Made by a program: the position numbers and the translations under genes. Shown here piece after piece: positions 35,297 to 43,817 of a DNA stretch of 64,000 nt (its first letter is position 1; every line of letters begins with the position of its first letter). Source of the DNA: Acidobacteriota bacterium (GTDB lineage: Bacteria > Acidobacteriota > Thermoanaerobaculia > Multivoradales > Multivoraceae); contig QQVD01000053.1 of the NCBI GenBank assembly GCA_003388555.1, positions 1-64,000 of the forward strand, read 5' to 3'. A model generated the notes under the pieces. The model saw nothing but the letters and a program-made list of their open reading frames with translations, was not told the origin of the DNA and did no database searches.

Positions 35297-36508
35297 ATGG
35301 CACACGCATCGCGCACCGATCTCCGCTCGCTGAGCGGAACCGTTCCCTTCCTGCTCGCAGCCTTCGCGATCACGGCGTTGGCGACGAGCGGATCCTTCGC
35401 GCAGCAGCCGCCCAAGGACCTCCGGCTGGTCGGCGACCACTGGACCGCGTGGGATCCGCCGACGGACTTCCCAGAAGGCGCGCAGGTGCACATCATCGAG
35501 CGCGGCGACACGCTGTGGGACCTAGCGCAGCGCTTCCTCGGCAACGCCTACCTCTGGCCGCAGCTGTGGGAGCCGAACCGCTACATCCTCGACGCCCACT
35601 GGATCTACCCGGGCGACCCGCTGCTCGTCGCCATCGAGGTCGCGCCCGCCGAGGCGCTGGAAGAGCTCCCCACCGACATCACCTCGACCGAGGCGGGCGG
35701 ATCTGAGGCAGCTGCGCTGGGCGAGGACGACGACTGGTTCCGCGTCTCCGGTCGGATCGCACAGCTCGGCACCGCCGACGACATCTACTGCAGCGGATAC
35801 ATCGGGCCGGCGGACGAGCCGTTCGACCTCTTCGTCTCCGGTTCCGAGTACGACGTGCAGCTGCCTGTGCTGCGGCGCCGCGGACAGGTGGTGCGTGAGC
35901 GCAGCCGTCACGACGCGGTGAAGCGCCTGCTGAACACCGGTGACATCGTCTATCTCTCCGAAGGGCGCGACGCCGGCCTCAGCCCCGGCGACCTGTTCAC
36001 CGCGGTCCGCGATCTGGGTCCGGTCTTCCATCCCGACGGCGGCGAGGTGTTCGGACACTTCTACGACTACCTCGCGCGCCTGCGGGTGCTCTCGGTGCAG
36101 GAGACCAGCGCCATCGCCGAGGTGCGCCAGAGCTGCAAGCCGCTCGAGATCGGTGCCACCCTGAAACCCTTCGAGCCCGAACCGATCCCGTCGGAGCGCC
36201 GCACCCCGCTGCGACCGGTCAACCAGCCGGTGGCGGCCGATCAGCTCGCCGGGGCGCCGCAGATCATCTATGCCAAGGACCGCGTCGTGACGATCGGCCA
36301 GGACCACGTCGTCTTTCTCGACCAGGGCGAGGATCAGGGCGTCTTCCCGGGCGACATCTTCACCGTCTACCGCCCCTCGCTGAACAACCACCCGCCGGTG
36401 GTCATCGGGGAGGTCGCGGTGCTCTCTGTGCAGCCGGGCTCCGCCACCGCCAAGATCCTCGAGTCGCGCTACCCGGTGTTCCTCGGCGATCTGCTCGATC
36501 TGAAGTAG
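35297..36508 (+). CDS. LysM peptidoglycan-binding protein
   Basis: A 403-residue exported protein. ATG 35297 is followed by a signal peptide (LLAAFAITALATSGSFAQQ). A LysM domain occupies about 55-105 (VHIIERGDTLWDLAQRFLGN, then LWEPNRYILDAHWIYPGDPL), the variant common in acidobacterial and delta-proteobacterial LysM proteins. The remaining 300 residues are beta-rich with two similar sections (VYLSEGRDAGLSPGDLFTAV and VVFLDQGEDQGVFPGDIFTV) that look like an internal repeat. It has its own strong promoter. Function is peptidoglycan binding; no catalytic domain was seen. Confidence 0.88.
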   Translation: MAHASRTDLRSLSGTVPFLLAAFAITALATSGSFAQQPPKDLRLVGDHWTAWDPPTDFPEGAQVHIIERGDTLWDLAQRFLGNAYLWPQLWEPNRYILDAHWIYPGDPLLVAIEVAPAEALEELPTDITSTEAGGSEAAALGEDDDWFRVSGRIAQLGTADDIYCSGYIGPADEPFDLFVSGSEYDVQLPVLRRRGQVVRERSRHDAVKRLLNTGDIVYLSEGRDAGLSPGDLFTAVRDLGPVFHPDGGEVFGHFYDYLARLRVLSVQETSAIAEVRQSCKPLEIGATLKPFEPEPIPSERRTPLRPVNQPVAADQLAGAPQIIYAKDRVVTIGQDHVVFLDQGEDQGVFPGDIFTVYRPSLNNHPPVVIGEVAVLSVQPGSATAKILESRYPVFLGDLLDLK

Positions 36509-36563
36509 GATCGGTGCTCGGGACCGGCGCCGCCCGCAGGCATCGGCCCCCGCCACACCAGCG

Positions 36564-36821
36564 GTGAGTCAACCCCCAGCCCTCCACGCCCAGCTGCAGC
36601 AGCTGGTCGGCCGGCTGGTGGCCGGGGGGCTCACCCTCAGGCAGGCGAAGAACGAGTTCGAACGCCAGTTCCTGATCGCCGCGCTGCGGGCGCACGGCGG
36701 TTCCCTCGGGCGCAGCGCCGAAGCACTCGGCATCCACAGGAATACCCTGCGCAACCGGCTGGGTTCACTCAACATCAAGACGGTCGACTACGCGCCGATC
36801 AGGGCGCGACGCGACGACTGA
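36564..36821 (+). CDS. Small Fis-type DNA-binding protein
   Basis: An 85-residue protein that is essentially a Fis-family helix-turn-helix: FERQFLIAALRAHGGSLGRSAEALGIHRNTLRNRLGSLNI (about 32-72). This is the domain found at the C-terminus of NtrC-type activators, here on its own. GTG 36564. It lies 55 nt downstream of the LysM gene on the same strand and may be co-transcribed. Targets are unknown; it could be a nucleoid-associated or regulatory factor. Confidence 0.82.
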   Translation: MSQPPALHAQLQQLVGRLVAGGLTLRQAKNEFERQFLIAALRAHGGSLGRSAEALGIHRNTLRNRLGSLNIKTVDYAPIRARRDD

Positions 36822-37159
36822 CACCGACCCCCCGAACGGGCTTCCCAACGCCCGAGTTTCAGGTGCGGCCCCCCTCTGCCGCTCCCTTGCGTCCGTCCCA
36901 GCGGCGCGTTCTCGTCTCCTCATAGCAAGACTGCCGGATTCTCGGCCACGCCAGCGGTAGAGCCCGTGGCGCGGCCGCAGGCCATGCACCCGGACCGGGT
37001 GGATGGCCGTGGATCACTCAAGAACGACTCGTGCCCCGAGCCCGCCGCAACCCGTGCGGGCGCCGAGACCAGGCGGCGATCGCCGCTGGTCGACCGAAGC
37101 GGCCATCCACAGCGGCCGCCCGGTGATGGTCCTCGGGCACACCGGAAACTGATTCCACG
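36822..37159 (+). other. Intergenic region with a long inverted repeat
   Basis: A 338-nt gap ahead of a lytic transglycosylase gene. GTGGATGGCCG (36999-37009) is the exact reverse complement of CGGCCATCCAC (37100-37110), so the transcript could fold with an 11-bp closing stem around about 90 nt. No gene or known RNA family recognised. Confidence 0.45.
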
Positions 37160-37900
37160 ATGCGAACCCGTGACCTGCTCCTCGGCGTCCTGGCGGCGCC
37201 GGCCTTCGTCCTCCTACCCAGCGTCGGGCTGGCGCCAGCCGAGCAGCGCGCGGTCGTCGCCGAGGCCCCGGCACCGGAAGAGATCCTCCTGCTCGAGGAG
37301 CTCGACGCCTGGTCCGGCCGCGATCCGATCGCCGACCCCCAGGTCCCCTTCCCCGAGCATCCTCGGCTCACCGATGCGGTGCAGGAGCGTCAGCAGAGCT
37401 TCGAGCTCTTCTGCGCGCCCGCCGGAGGCTCCGAGACGGTGATCTCGTCGCTGCCCTACGGCGCCGAGATCCTCGAGGCGGCCTCCCGCCACGAAGTCGA
37501 CCCCCTGCTCGTCGCATCGATCGTCGAGGCGGAATCCTCGTTCGATCCGCGGGCGGTCTCGCCGGTGGGCGCCGTCGGGCTGATGCAGCTGATGCCGGAG
37601 ACGGCCCTCGAGCTGGGCGCCCCCGACTTCCGCGACCCCAGGATCAACCTCGACGCCGGGTCGCGCTATCTGGGCCAGCTCCTGCGGCGCTACGACGGCA
37701 ACGTGGCGCTCGCCCTCGCCGCCTACAACGCCGGCCCCGGCAACGTCGAGCGCTTCGGCGAGGTGCCTCCCTTCCGCGAGACGCAGCGCTACGTCGAGCG
37801 GGTGTTGAGCCGTTACCTCGAGCGCCGACAGATCGCCTGGCAGCTGCATGCCGAGGACGGTAACCGCGGCGACACGGTCCAGGCCGCCGCAGGTCTCTGA
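37160..37900 (+). CDS. Exported lytic transglycosylase (single SLT domain)
   Basis: A 246-residue protein with an N-terminal signal-like stretch (MRTRDLLLGVLAAPAFVLL) and an SLT catalytic domain at about 98-225. The catalytic Glu is in IVEAESSFDPRAVSPVGAVG (about 125), followed by GLMQLMPETA, NLDAGSRYLGQLLRRY and ALAAYNAGPGNVERFG. It cleaves peptidoglycan glycan strands. It lacks the large helical domain of the other copy at 13093-15354. It converges with tatA. Confidence 0.92.
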   Translation: MRTRDLLLGVLAAPAFVLLPSVGLAPAEQRAVVAEAPAPEEILLLEELDAWSGRDPIADPQVPFPEHPRLTDAVQERQQSFELFCAPAGGSETVISSLPYGAEILEAASRHEVDPLLVASIVEAESSFDPRAVSPVGAVGLMQLMPETALELGAPDFRDPRINLDAGSRYLGQLLRRYDGNVALALAAYNAGPGNVERFGEVPPFRETQRYVERVLSRYLERRQIAWQLHAEDGNRGDTVQAAAGL

Positions 37901-38004
37901 CCGCCGCGCAGCGGGCGGAGCGCGGCGTAGGGGCACCGGACGGACCTCTCGTCGAGCCTGGCCACGGGGAGCGCGAGCTCGCACCGGGCTCGACCGAAGA
38001 GCGC

Positions 38005-38181
38005 CTACTTCGCCTCCTGCTTCTCCTCGATCTCCTTCGGATCGTCGCTCTTCAGGCCGCGCTTGAAGTTGCGGATCCCCTCACCCAGTCCTCGCCCCAG
38101 CTGGGGGATCTTCGAAGAGCCGAAGATCACGAGGATGATGAGGAAGACGATCAGAAGCTCGTTGAAGCCTAGCGAACCCAT
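38005..38181 (-). CDS. tatA: Sec-independent protein translocase TatA
   Basis: A 58-residue protein: MGSLGFNELLIVFLIILVIF forms the N-terminal membrane helix, then GSSKIPQLGRGLGEGIRN gives the FG-type hinge (here FGSSKIPQLG) and amphipathic helix, and a charged tail KSDDPKEIEEKQEAK ends the protein. This is the TatA/TatE pattern of the pore-forming subunit of the twin-arginine translocase, which exports folded proteins. tatB and tatC are not nearby. It is short but complete. Confidence 0.92.
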   Translation of the reverse strand: MGSLGFNELLIVFLIILVIFGSSKIPQLGRGLGEGIRNFKRGLKSDDPKEIEEKQEAK

Positions 38182-38318
38182 GGTTTCCGTTCTCCGGGGA
38201 GTGGCGGCAGTGGACTGGCGTCGGGACCCTCAGATCCGGTTCGCTTCCGGGCGAACTCGAAACGCAGTCGAGAGACCGCTGCGGCAGCCGCGACTGCGGC
38301 CTCTGCGGGGGCGTTGCC

Positions 38319-39380
38319 TCAGGGCAGGCGAGCGCCCCCGAAGTCATCCAGGTTAGCAGACCAGTAGTCGAGCAGCACCGGAGCCAGGTCACGCTCGGCG
38401 CAGGTGTCGATGTTCGCCTCCCGCAGGCCTTCGCAGAGACTCTCGATCGCCGCGGGGATCAGCGGCAGGTGACGACGGCCGCCGCGCAGCGCGAAGCTGC
38501 AGAAGGTGCCGACGATCTTGGCGGTGCGTTGCACGACGCAGGGCCAGTAGCAGGCCGCGGCGCCGCCATCGGGGCCGGTCTCGCTGCCGAGGTCGTCCGG
38601 TTGCCGCTGCGACCCGGCGACCTGCCTCGTCGCACCCTGCTCCAGCAGCCGGCGCTGGCGGGGACTGAGCCTGAGGCTGTCGTGCAGCAGCGAGGCGAGA
38701 TCGTACCCAGGCGGACCCATGCGGAGATCCTGGTGGTCGAGCACCACGACGACGCCGTCGGCGATCTGGAGATTGCGCGCCATGAGGTCACGATGGCAGA
38801 CGATCGGCGCGGCGCTCTCGAGCACGTGCAGGACCCGGTCGAGACTCTGCTGCAGGCGCCGCTGGAGGGACGGTCGGTCGCTCAGAGCCGGACCGAAGAA
38901 GAGCTCCCAGGTCTGATCGAGCTCTCTCTGCAGCAGGGTGCGGTCGAGCGGCGGGTTGATCCGCTCGACCGCCGAGCGGTCGATCGTCTGCAGCCTCGGC
39001 AGCATCTCGACCACCTGGCGATAGAGGCGCTCGGTCTCGCGGGCTCCGACCGGCTCGCCGTACAGCGAACGAGCACCGGCGTCGTCGAGTGCCATGAAGC
39101 GCAGGCCGTCGTCACGAGCGTGGATCCTCGGCACCGGGATCGCTGCCTCCTGCAGCAGCGCAGTGGTCGCCTCGAAGCGCTGGTAGGCGTCCGACATGTC
39201 CTCCGGATAGATCGCCAGCACCAGCGAGGAGCGGCTGTCCGGATCCTCGAGACGGAGGTAGCGCCGGCGCGAGACGTCGCCGACGAGGTGGCGGATCCGG
39301 CCGTCGGCCGGCCCGACACCGGTTGCGCGAAGCCACTGCCTGAGGGCCTCGAAGCCGGGATCTTCGGCCGCGAGCGACAT
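38319..39380 (-). CDS. Aminoglycoside-phosphotransferase-fold sugar kinase, AmgK-like
   Basis: A 353-residue kinase-fold protein. The Brenner motif is CHRDLMARN with catalytic Asp, and the metal motif is LDHQDLRMGPPGYDLASLL, both typical of APH-type kinases. LRLED near the N-terminus and the ERLYRQVVEML region match AmgK-like sugar-1-kinases that phosphorylate N-acetylmuramate/N-acetylglucosamine for cell-wall recycling. The usual partner MurU is not seen next door. An extended -10 (TGCTAACGT, 39395-39387) ends 6 nt before the ATG at 39380, so the transcript may be leaderless. Confidence 0.75.
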   Translation of the reverse strand: MSLAAEDPGFEALRQWLRATGVGPADGRIRHLVGDVSRRRYLRLEDPDSRSSLVLAIYPEDMSDAYQRFEATTALLQEAAIPVPRIHARDDGLRFMALDDAGARSLYGEPVGARETERLYRQVVEMLPRLQTIDRSAVERINPPLDRTLLQRELDQTWELFFGPALSDRPSLQRRLQQSLDRVLHVLESAAPIVCHRDLMARNLQIADGVVVVLDHQDLRMGPPGYDLASLLHDSLRLSPRQRRLLEQGATRQVAGSQRQPDDLGSETGPDGGAAACYWPCVVQRTAKIVGTFCSFALRGGRRHLPLIPAAIESLCEGLREANIDTCAERDLAPVLLDYWSANLDDFGGARLP

Positions 39381-39530
39381 GCCGGGACGTTAGCACCGCG
39401 TGAGAGCTGCTGGCTCGGCGAGCGTCCACGAGGCGAGGGGGGAGCCCCGTCTCCGGCGGCCCCGACTTCGACGACGCGCACCCTCAGGCGAGGGCGGGCG
39501 CGGCGCGGAACAGGGGGGCACCCGCGTTCG

Positions 39531-39559
39531 TTGACACCTCCGTCCGGCACTCCAATAAT
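39531..39559 (+). promoter_or_regulatory. Consensus promoter upstream of hypothetical gene and rlmN
   Basis: TTGACA (39531-39536), 17-nt spacer, AATAAT (39554-39559), in the gap divergent from the AmgK-like gene. Predicted start near 39566 gives a leader of about 100 nt before the ATG at 39668. Confidence 0.7.
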
Positions 39560-39667
39560 GAACGGCGCCACCGTGGCGACACTGCGGCACCGGGTGCAGA
39601 TCCGGGCCAGCCTCGGAAGCGAACCAGGAGCAGCGGTGCCGATCGCGGTCGCGACGAGACGATACGA

Positions 39668-40099
39668 ATGGAAGCCCACCTCAAACGCCTTCTGCTCGAC
39701 CTCCGCGAGCGTCTCTCGGAAGCTCTCGCCGATTCGCCGGAGGTGGGCGAGACGCTCGACGAGCTGCGCAAGAACGGCTACGCCGTGCAGCTGTTGATGG
39801 ACTGCAAGCGCGAGAGCTCGGACTCGACGGAGCTTTCCTCCACCCAGCCGATCGAGACTCCCGCCAAAGCTGCTCCCGAGGCCGCCCTGCAGCGGCGCCT
39901 GCCGGCTCGCTCTCCGGGGTCCTTCCGGATGAGTGGCGACGATCTGCGGTTCCTGCGTTCGGTCGGCATCGATCCGACGCGCACCACCCGCGGCCTGCGC
40001 CAGAGGCCGATCCGCCCCCACGGCGCTGCCCGCAAGGAGCGCGACGCGGAGCAGGGGAGCGACGTCTCGCATCCGCCGGAGCGGCACGACCCCTCCTGA
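39668..40099 (+). CDS. Hypothetical protein upstream of rlmN
   Basis: A 143-residue soluble protein with no recognised domain. The N-terminal 45 residues look helical (HLKRLLLDLRERLSEALADS, VGETLDELRKNGYAVQLLMD); the middle is Ser/Thr/Pro-rich and probably disordered; a short conserved-looking block MSGDDLRFLRSVGIDPTR lies at about 88-107; the end is basic. It has a good promoter and good codon structure, so it is likely real, and is probably co-transcribed with rlmN 50 nt downstream. Confidence 0.7.
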   Translation: MEAHLKRLLLDLRERLSEALADSPEVGETLDELRKNGYAVQLLMDCKRESSDSTELSSTQPIETPAKAAPEAALQRRLPARSPGSFRMSGDDLRFLRSVGIDPTRTTRGLRQRPIRPHGAARKERDAEQGSDVSHPPERHDPS

Positions 40100-40148
40100 G
40101 GAGGCGGGCCGGGCGCCGGGCGCGGCTGCCTCGCTCCACACGATCATC

Positions 40149-41261
40149 ATGGACGAGAGGATCAACCTCCTCGGATGCGGCCTGCCGTCACTGGCGAGGC
40201 TCACTGAAGGTGTGATCGGCCAGCCCTTTCGCCTCCGGCAGCTCCACCACGCGCTCTACCAGCGCGGCGTGCGTCGCTTCGCGGAGATGACCGATCTGCC
40301 GCTGGCTCTGCGCTCCGATCTCGAGGCGGGCTACCGACTCGATCTGCCGGCCATGCCTCGCCTGCAGCGATCGCACGACGGCACCCGCAAGGCTCTGCTG
40401 CGGCTGAACGACGGCCGCGAGGTCGAGGCGGTCGACATCCCTGACGAGGAGCGTCGGACCTTCTGCCTCTCCTCACAGGCAGGCTGTGCGCTGGCCTGCC
40501 GCTTCTGCGTCACCGGCTACTGGGGTGCCGGTCGCGATCTGAGCGCGGCGGAGATCGTCGGCCAGGCGTTCGCCCTGCGCGAGGGCATCACGCCCGAACA
40601 CGACGGATCGCCGGCCGATGCGGCGATCCCGTGGGAACGCATCAACATCGTGCTGATGGGCATGGGCGAGCCGCTGCTCAACATCGAGGCGGTCCACGAG
40701 GCGCTGGAGGTCCTGTCGACCCAGATCGGGTGGCGGCGGATGACACTGTCCACCGCCGGTGTCGTCCCCGGTATCGAGCGCATGCTCGAATGGGAGGAGC
40801 GGCCGAACCTCGCCGTCTCGCTGCACGCGCCGGACGACGAGCGCCGATCCCAGATCATGCCGATCAACCGGCGCTACCCACTCGGCCCTCTGCTCGAGGT
40901 GCTGCGGAGCTACCCGACGTCCCGTCGCTCCGCGCTCACCTTCGAGTACACCTTGATCCGTGGGTTCAACGACTCGACCGCCGACGCCCGGGAGACGGCA
41001 CGACTCATCCGCGGCCTCCGCGCCAAGGTGAACCTGATCCCGATCAATCCCGATCCGGTGCTCGGCGCCGAGATGCGGCCGCCCGACTGGCAGGTGGTCA
41101 AGGCCTTCCAGGCCGCCCTGGTCCAGGCGGGCGTCTCCTGCTCGATCCGGAGACCGAAGGGCGACGACATCGCCGCCGCCTGCGGCCAGCTGCGCGCCGC
41201 CGACCGCGCCGCGAGGGGATTCCCGCAGCCGGTGTCGTTGGGCGCGCCGACAGGGGCCTGA
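40149..41261 (+). CDS. rlmN: Dual-specificity 23S rRNA/tRNA adenine C2-methyltransferase RlmN
   Basis: A 370-residue radical-SAM enzyme that methylates C2 of A2503 in 23S rRNA and A37 of some tRNAs. The cluster motif CxxxCxxC is CALACRFC; GMGEPLLN and LSTAGVVPGI are further SAM/family motifs; the methyl-carrying Cys lies in the C-terminal GDDIAAACGQL. The second Cys preceding it (SCSIRRPKG) is also typical. ATG 40149. Length is normal. It converges with the laccase-domain gene. Confidence 0.94.
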   Translation: MDERINLLGCGLPSLARLTEGVIGQPFRLRQLHHALYQRGVRRFAEMTDLPLALRSDLEAGYRLDLPAMPRLQRSHDGTRKALLRLNDGREVEAVDIPDEERRTFCLSSQAGCALACRFCVTGYWGAGRDLSAAEIVGQAFALREGITPEHDGSPADAAIPWERINIVLMGMGEPLLNIEAVHEALEVLSTQIGWRRMTLSTAGVVPGIERMLEWEERPNLAVSLHAPDDERRSQIMPINRRYPLGPLLEVLRSYPTSRRSALTFEYTLIRGFNDSTADARETARLIRGLRAKVNLIPINPDPVLGAEMRPPDWQVVKAFQAALVQAGVSCSIRRPKGDDIAAACGQLRAADRAARGFPQPVSLGAPTGA

Positions 41262-41266
41262 CGGGA

Positions 41267-41303
41267 AGCGGCGCCGCTCCGGGCGGTCCACCGCCGCGGC
41301 GGT
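41267..41303. terminator. Possible bidirectional terminator (palindromes)
   Basis: Two perfect palindromes fill the short gap between converging genes: AGCGGCGCCGCT (41267-41278) and ACCGCCGCGGCGGT (41290-41303). Both would form GC-only hairpins in either transcript. No U-tract follows, so intrinsic termination is uncertain. Confidence 0.35.
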
Positions 41304-41304
41304 C

Positions 41305-42093
41305 TCAGTCGTCCGCCATCCACACAGCGGCCAGGTTGCGCCCGGCGCCCGGACCGTCGCGTCGGTAGCTGGCCCATCGCCTCTCACAACGGGTGCACAG
41401 CGGCGACAGCCGCACGTCCTCGATCCCGTGTGCACGCAGCAGTGCCATCGCTGCGCCGGCCAGGTCGACGTGTTCGCGTCGCGCGCCCGGACGCACCGCA
41501 CCACAGCCGGCTCGGCGGGCCACCGCGTCGGCGACCTCCGGACCCACCTCGTAGCAGCAGTGGCCGATCGCCGGCCCGATCCAGGCGGTGATCTCGGATC
41601 GAGGCGAACCCCTCCGAGGCGAGAGGATGCGTGCACAGGCCGCCTCGACGATCCCGTCGACCAGTCCACGCCAGCCGGCATGCACCGCCATCACCTCACG
41701 CGGCGAAGCGAGCAGGATCGGCAGGCAGTCCGCAGTCACCACCGTGACGGCCACCTGGCGCTGCGCGCAGACCACGGCGTCGGCGGCGACCAGCTCGGTG
41801 GACTCGCCGAACGGCGCCGCGGCCAGCCTCCACTCGAGGATGCTGCGACCGTGCACCTGGCGGGCCGCGGCGACCTCGACGCGAGCCGGCATGCCCGCAT
41901 CTTGCAGCGCTCGCGCCCGGCTGCGCAGCGGATCGCCTTCGACAGCCGGCCCGTCGCCGCCGTCACCGTCCGCGGGTGCCGCGGCCCCGGATCCGCAACC
42001 GCGGAAGAGGACGTGCACCGGGCCGCGACGGTCCGAGAGCGTCGCGGCTGCCCGGCGACGCGGCGGGTCGGGACTGGTGTTCTCGTTCTCCAC
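41305..42093 (-). CDS. Laccase-domain protein (YfiH/YlmD/LACC1 family)
   Basis: A 262-residue member of the former DUF152 family, enzymes with purine nucleoside phosphorylase/adenosine deaminase activity or, in older usage, polyphenol oxidase. Zinc and active-site residues are in RQVHGRS, VTADCLPILLAS and AVHAGWRGLVDGIVE; the end has SPLCTRCERRWASYRRDGPGAGRNL. GTG 42093 begins just before LSDRRGPVHVLFRG; the frame stays open upstream for about 94 residues, but that part overlaps the opposite gatB start and is Arg/Pro-rich, so I exclude it. Confidence 0.88.
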   Translation of the reverse strand: MENENTSPDPPRRRAAATLSDRRGPVHVLFRGCGSGAAAPADGDGGDGPAVEGDPLRSRARALQDAGMPARVEVAAARQVHGRSILEWRLAAAPFGESTELVAADAVVCAQRQVAVTVVTADCLPILLASPREVMAVHAGWRGLVDGIVEAACARILSPRRGSPRSEITAWIGPAIGHCCYEVGPEVADAVARRAGCGAVRPGARREHVDLAGAAMALLRAHGIEDVRLSPLCTRCERRWASYRRDGPGAGRNLAAVWMADD

Positions 42094-42274
42094 TGGTGAG
42101 CGCAGCGTATCCCGGCGGGGATCGCCGCAGGGCCCTCCGGTAGACTCCGAGACCGCCGCGTGCTGGCGTCGTGATCGCCTGTTCAGAGGCTCCGCAGTCG
42201 GCGCGAGTCCTCGCTCGCCGGCAGGCCGCCGGGAGTCTGTCGTCCAGACACGGCCCGGGAGTAGTCGTCCAGAC

Positions 42275-43738
42275 ATGGAGTACGAAGTCGTCATCGGGCT
42301 CGAGGTGCACGTCCAGCTGCGCACCGCGAGCAAGATCTTCTGCCGCTGTGCGAACCGCTTCGGCGCCGAGCCCAATGCCCTGGTCTGCGCGGTTTGCCTC
42401 GGCTATCCCGGGACCCTGCCGACGCTCAACCGCGAGGCCGTCGACCAGGCGCTCCGCCTCGCCGTCGCCCTCGGCTGCGAGATCCCCAGCCGCTCCGTTT
42501 TCGCGCGCAAGAACTACTTCTACGCCGATCTGCCCAAGGGCTACCAGATCAGCCAGTTCGACCAGCCGCTGGCGCTTCGCGGCCGGTTGGCGCTGCACGA
42601 CGCCGGCGTCGAGGTCCCGATCGCCCGCATGCACCTGGAGGAGGACGCCGGCAAGCTCCTCCACGAGGCGCCGGGAGGCGGTGTGCTGCGCGGCAGCAGC
42701 CTGGTCGACCACAACCGCTGTGGCGTGCCGCTGGTCGAGATCGTCACCGACCCGGCGCTGCGCTCGGCGGCACAGGCGCAGGAGTACCTCCAGGTGCTGC
42801 ACCAGGTGCTCCGCTACACCGACACCAGCGACGCCAACATGGAGGAGGGCAGCCTGCGCTGCGACGCCAACGTCAGCCTGCGGCGGCCCGGCGCCGCGCG
42901 ACTCGGCACCAAGGTCGAGGTCAAGAACCTCAACTCCTTCCGCAACGTGGCGCGTGCGATCGAGCACGAGACGCACCGACAGGCCCTCGTCCTCGACAGC
43001 GGCGCCGAGGTGCAGCAAGAGACACGCAGCTTCGACGCCGCCAGTGGCACCACCCGCACCCTGCGCGGCAAGGAGGAGGCGCACGACTACCGCTACTTCC
43101 CCGAGCCCGACCTGCCGCCGCTGCTGGTCGACGAGGACCGCGTCAGGCGGCTTCGCGGCGAGCTGCCTGAGCTGCCCTGGACGCGGTGGACGCGTTTCGC
43201 CGAGCAGTACGGCCTGCGGGAGGATCTCGCCCGCCAGCTCTGCGCCCAGCGCGAGGTGGCCGACTACTTCGAGGCCGTGGTCGCCGAAGGCGCGGCGACC
43301 GGGGCCGCGGGCGGAGCCTGGGCCCAGAACGCGGCCAACTGGACGATGACCGAGGTGCTCAAGGAGCTCAACGCCCGCGGCGAGGGCATCGAGTCGGCGG
43401 TCGAGCCGACGCGTCTCGCGGCTCTGCTCGGGATGGTCGCGCGAGCCGAGCTCTCGCAGGCGGCGGCGAAGGAGGTGTTGGCGGCGATCTGGGGCAGCGA
43501 GGAGGAGCCTTCGGCAGCCACCCGTCGCCTCGGCCTCGGGCAGGTGCAGGACGCCGACCGGCTCGAGGAGTGGATCGCCGAGGTGCTCGCGGCGAACCCA
43601 GGGCCGGTGGAGCAGCTCGCCGCGGGCGAACAGAAGGTCGCCGGCTTCCTCGTCGGCCAGGTGATGAAGCTCTCGCAGGGACGCGCCGACCCGAAGCTCA
43701 CCCGCGAGCGGTTGCTGAGCTCGGTCGCGCGGACCTGA
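42275..43738 (+). CDS. gatB: Aspartyl/glutamyl-tRNA amidotransferase subunit B
   Basis: A 487-residue subunit of the GatCAB complex that converts misacylated Glu-tRNA-Gln and/or Asp-tRNA-Asn to the amide form. The start MEYEVVIGLEVHVQLRTASK is diagnostic. Zinc-cluster cysteines (CRCANRFG, CAVCLGYPG), the kinase-like core (YADLPKGYQISQFD, LEEDAGKLLHE, GVPLVEIVTDP, EGSLRCDANVS) and the C-terminal YqeY-like helical domain (about 340-487) are all present. GatA and GatC are not adjacent. Its presence implies that the organism lacks GlnRS and/or AsnRS. Confidence 0.96.
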   Translation: MEYEVVIGLEVHVQLRTASKIFCRCANRFGAEPNALVCAVCLGYPGTLPTLNREAVDQALRLAVALGCEIPSRSVFARKNYFYADLPKGYQISQFDQPLALRGRLALHDAGVEVPIARMHLEEDAGKLLHEAPGGGVLRGSSLVDHNRCGVPLVEIVTDPALRSAAQAQEYLQVLHQVLRYTDTSDANMEEGSLRCDANVSLRRPGAARLGTKVEVKNLNSFRNVARAIEHETHRQALVLDSGAEVQQETRSFDAASGTTRTLRGKEEAHDYRYFPEPDLPPLLVDEDRVRRLRGELPELPWTRWTRFAEQYGLREDLARQLCAQREVADYFEAVVAEGAATGAAGGAWAQNAANWTMTEVLKELNARGEGIESAVEPTRLAALLGMVARAELSQAAAKEVLAAIWGSEEEPSAATRRLGLGQVQDADRLEEWIAEVLAANPGPVEQLAAGEQKVAGFLVGQVMKLSQGRADPKLTRERLLSSVART

Positions 43739-43817
43739 GTCGCGTGACGGTCGAGGCCTGAAGGGCTGCGCCAGTGAGCGCGCCGCACGACCCGTTCGAC
43801 AGAAGGAACCACCCGTC

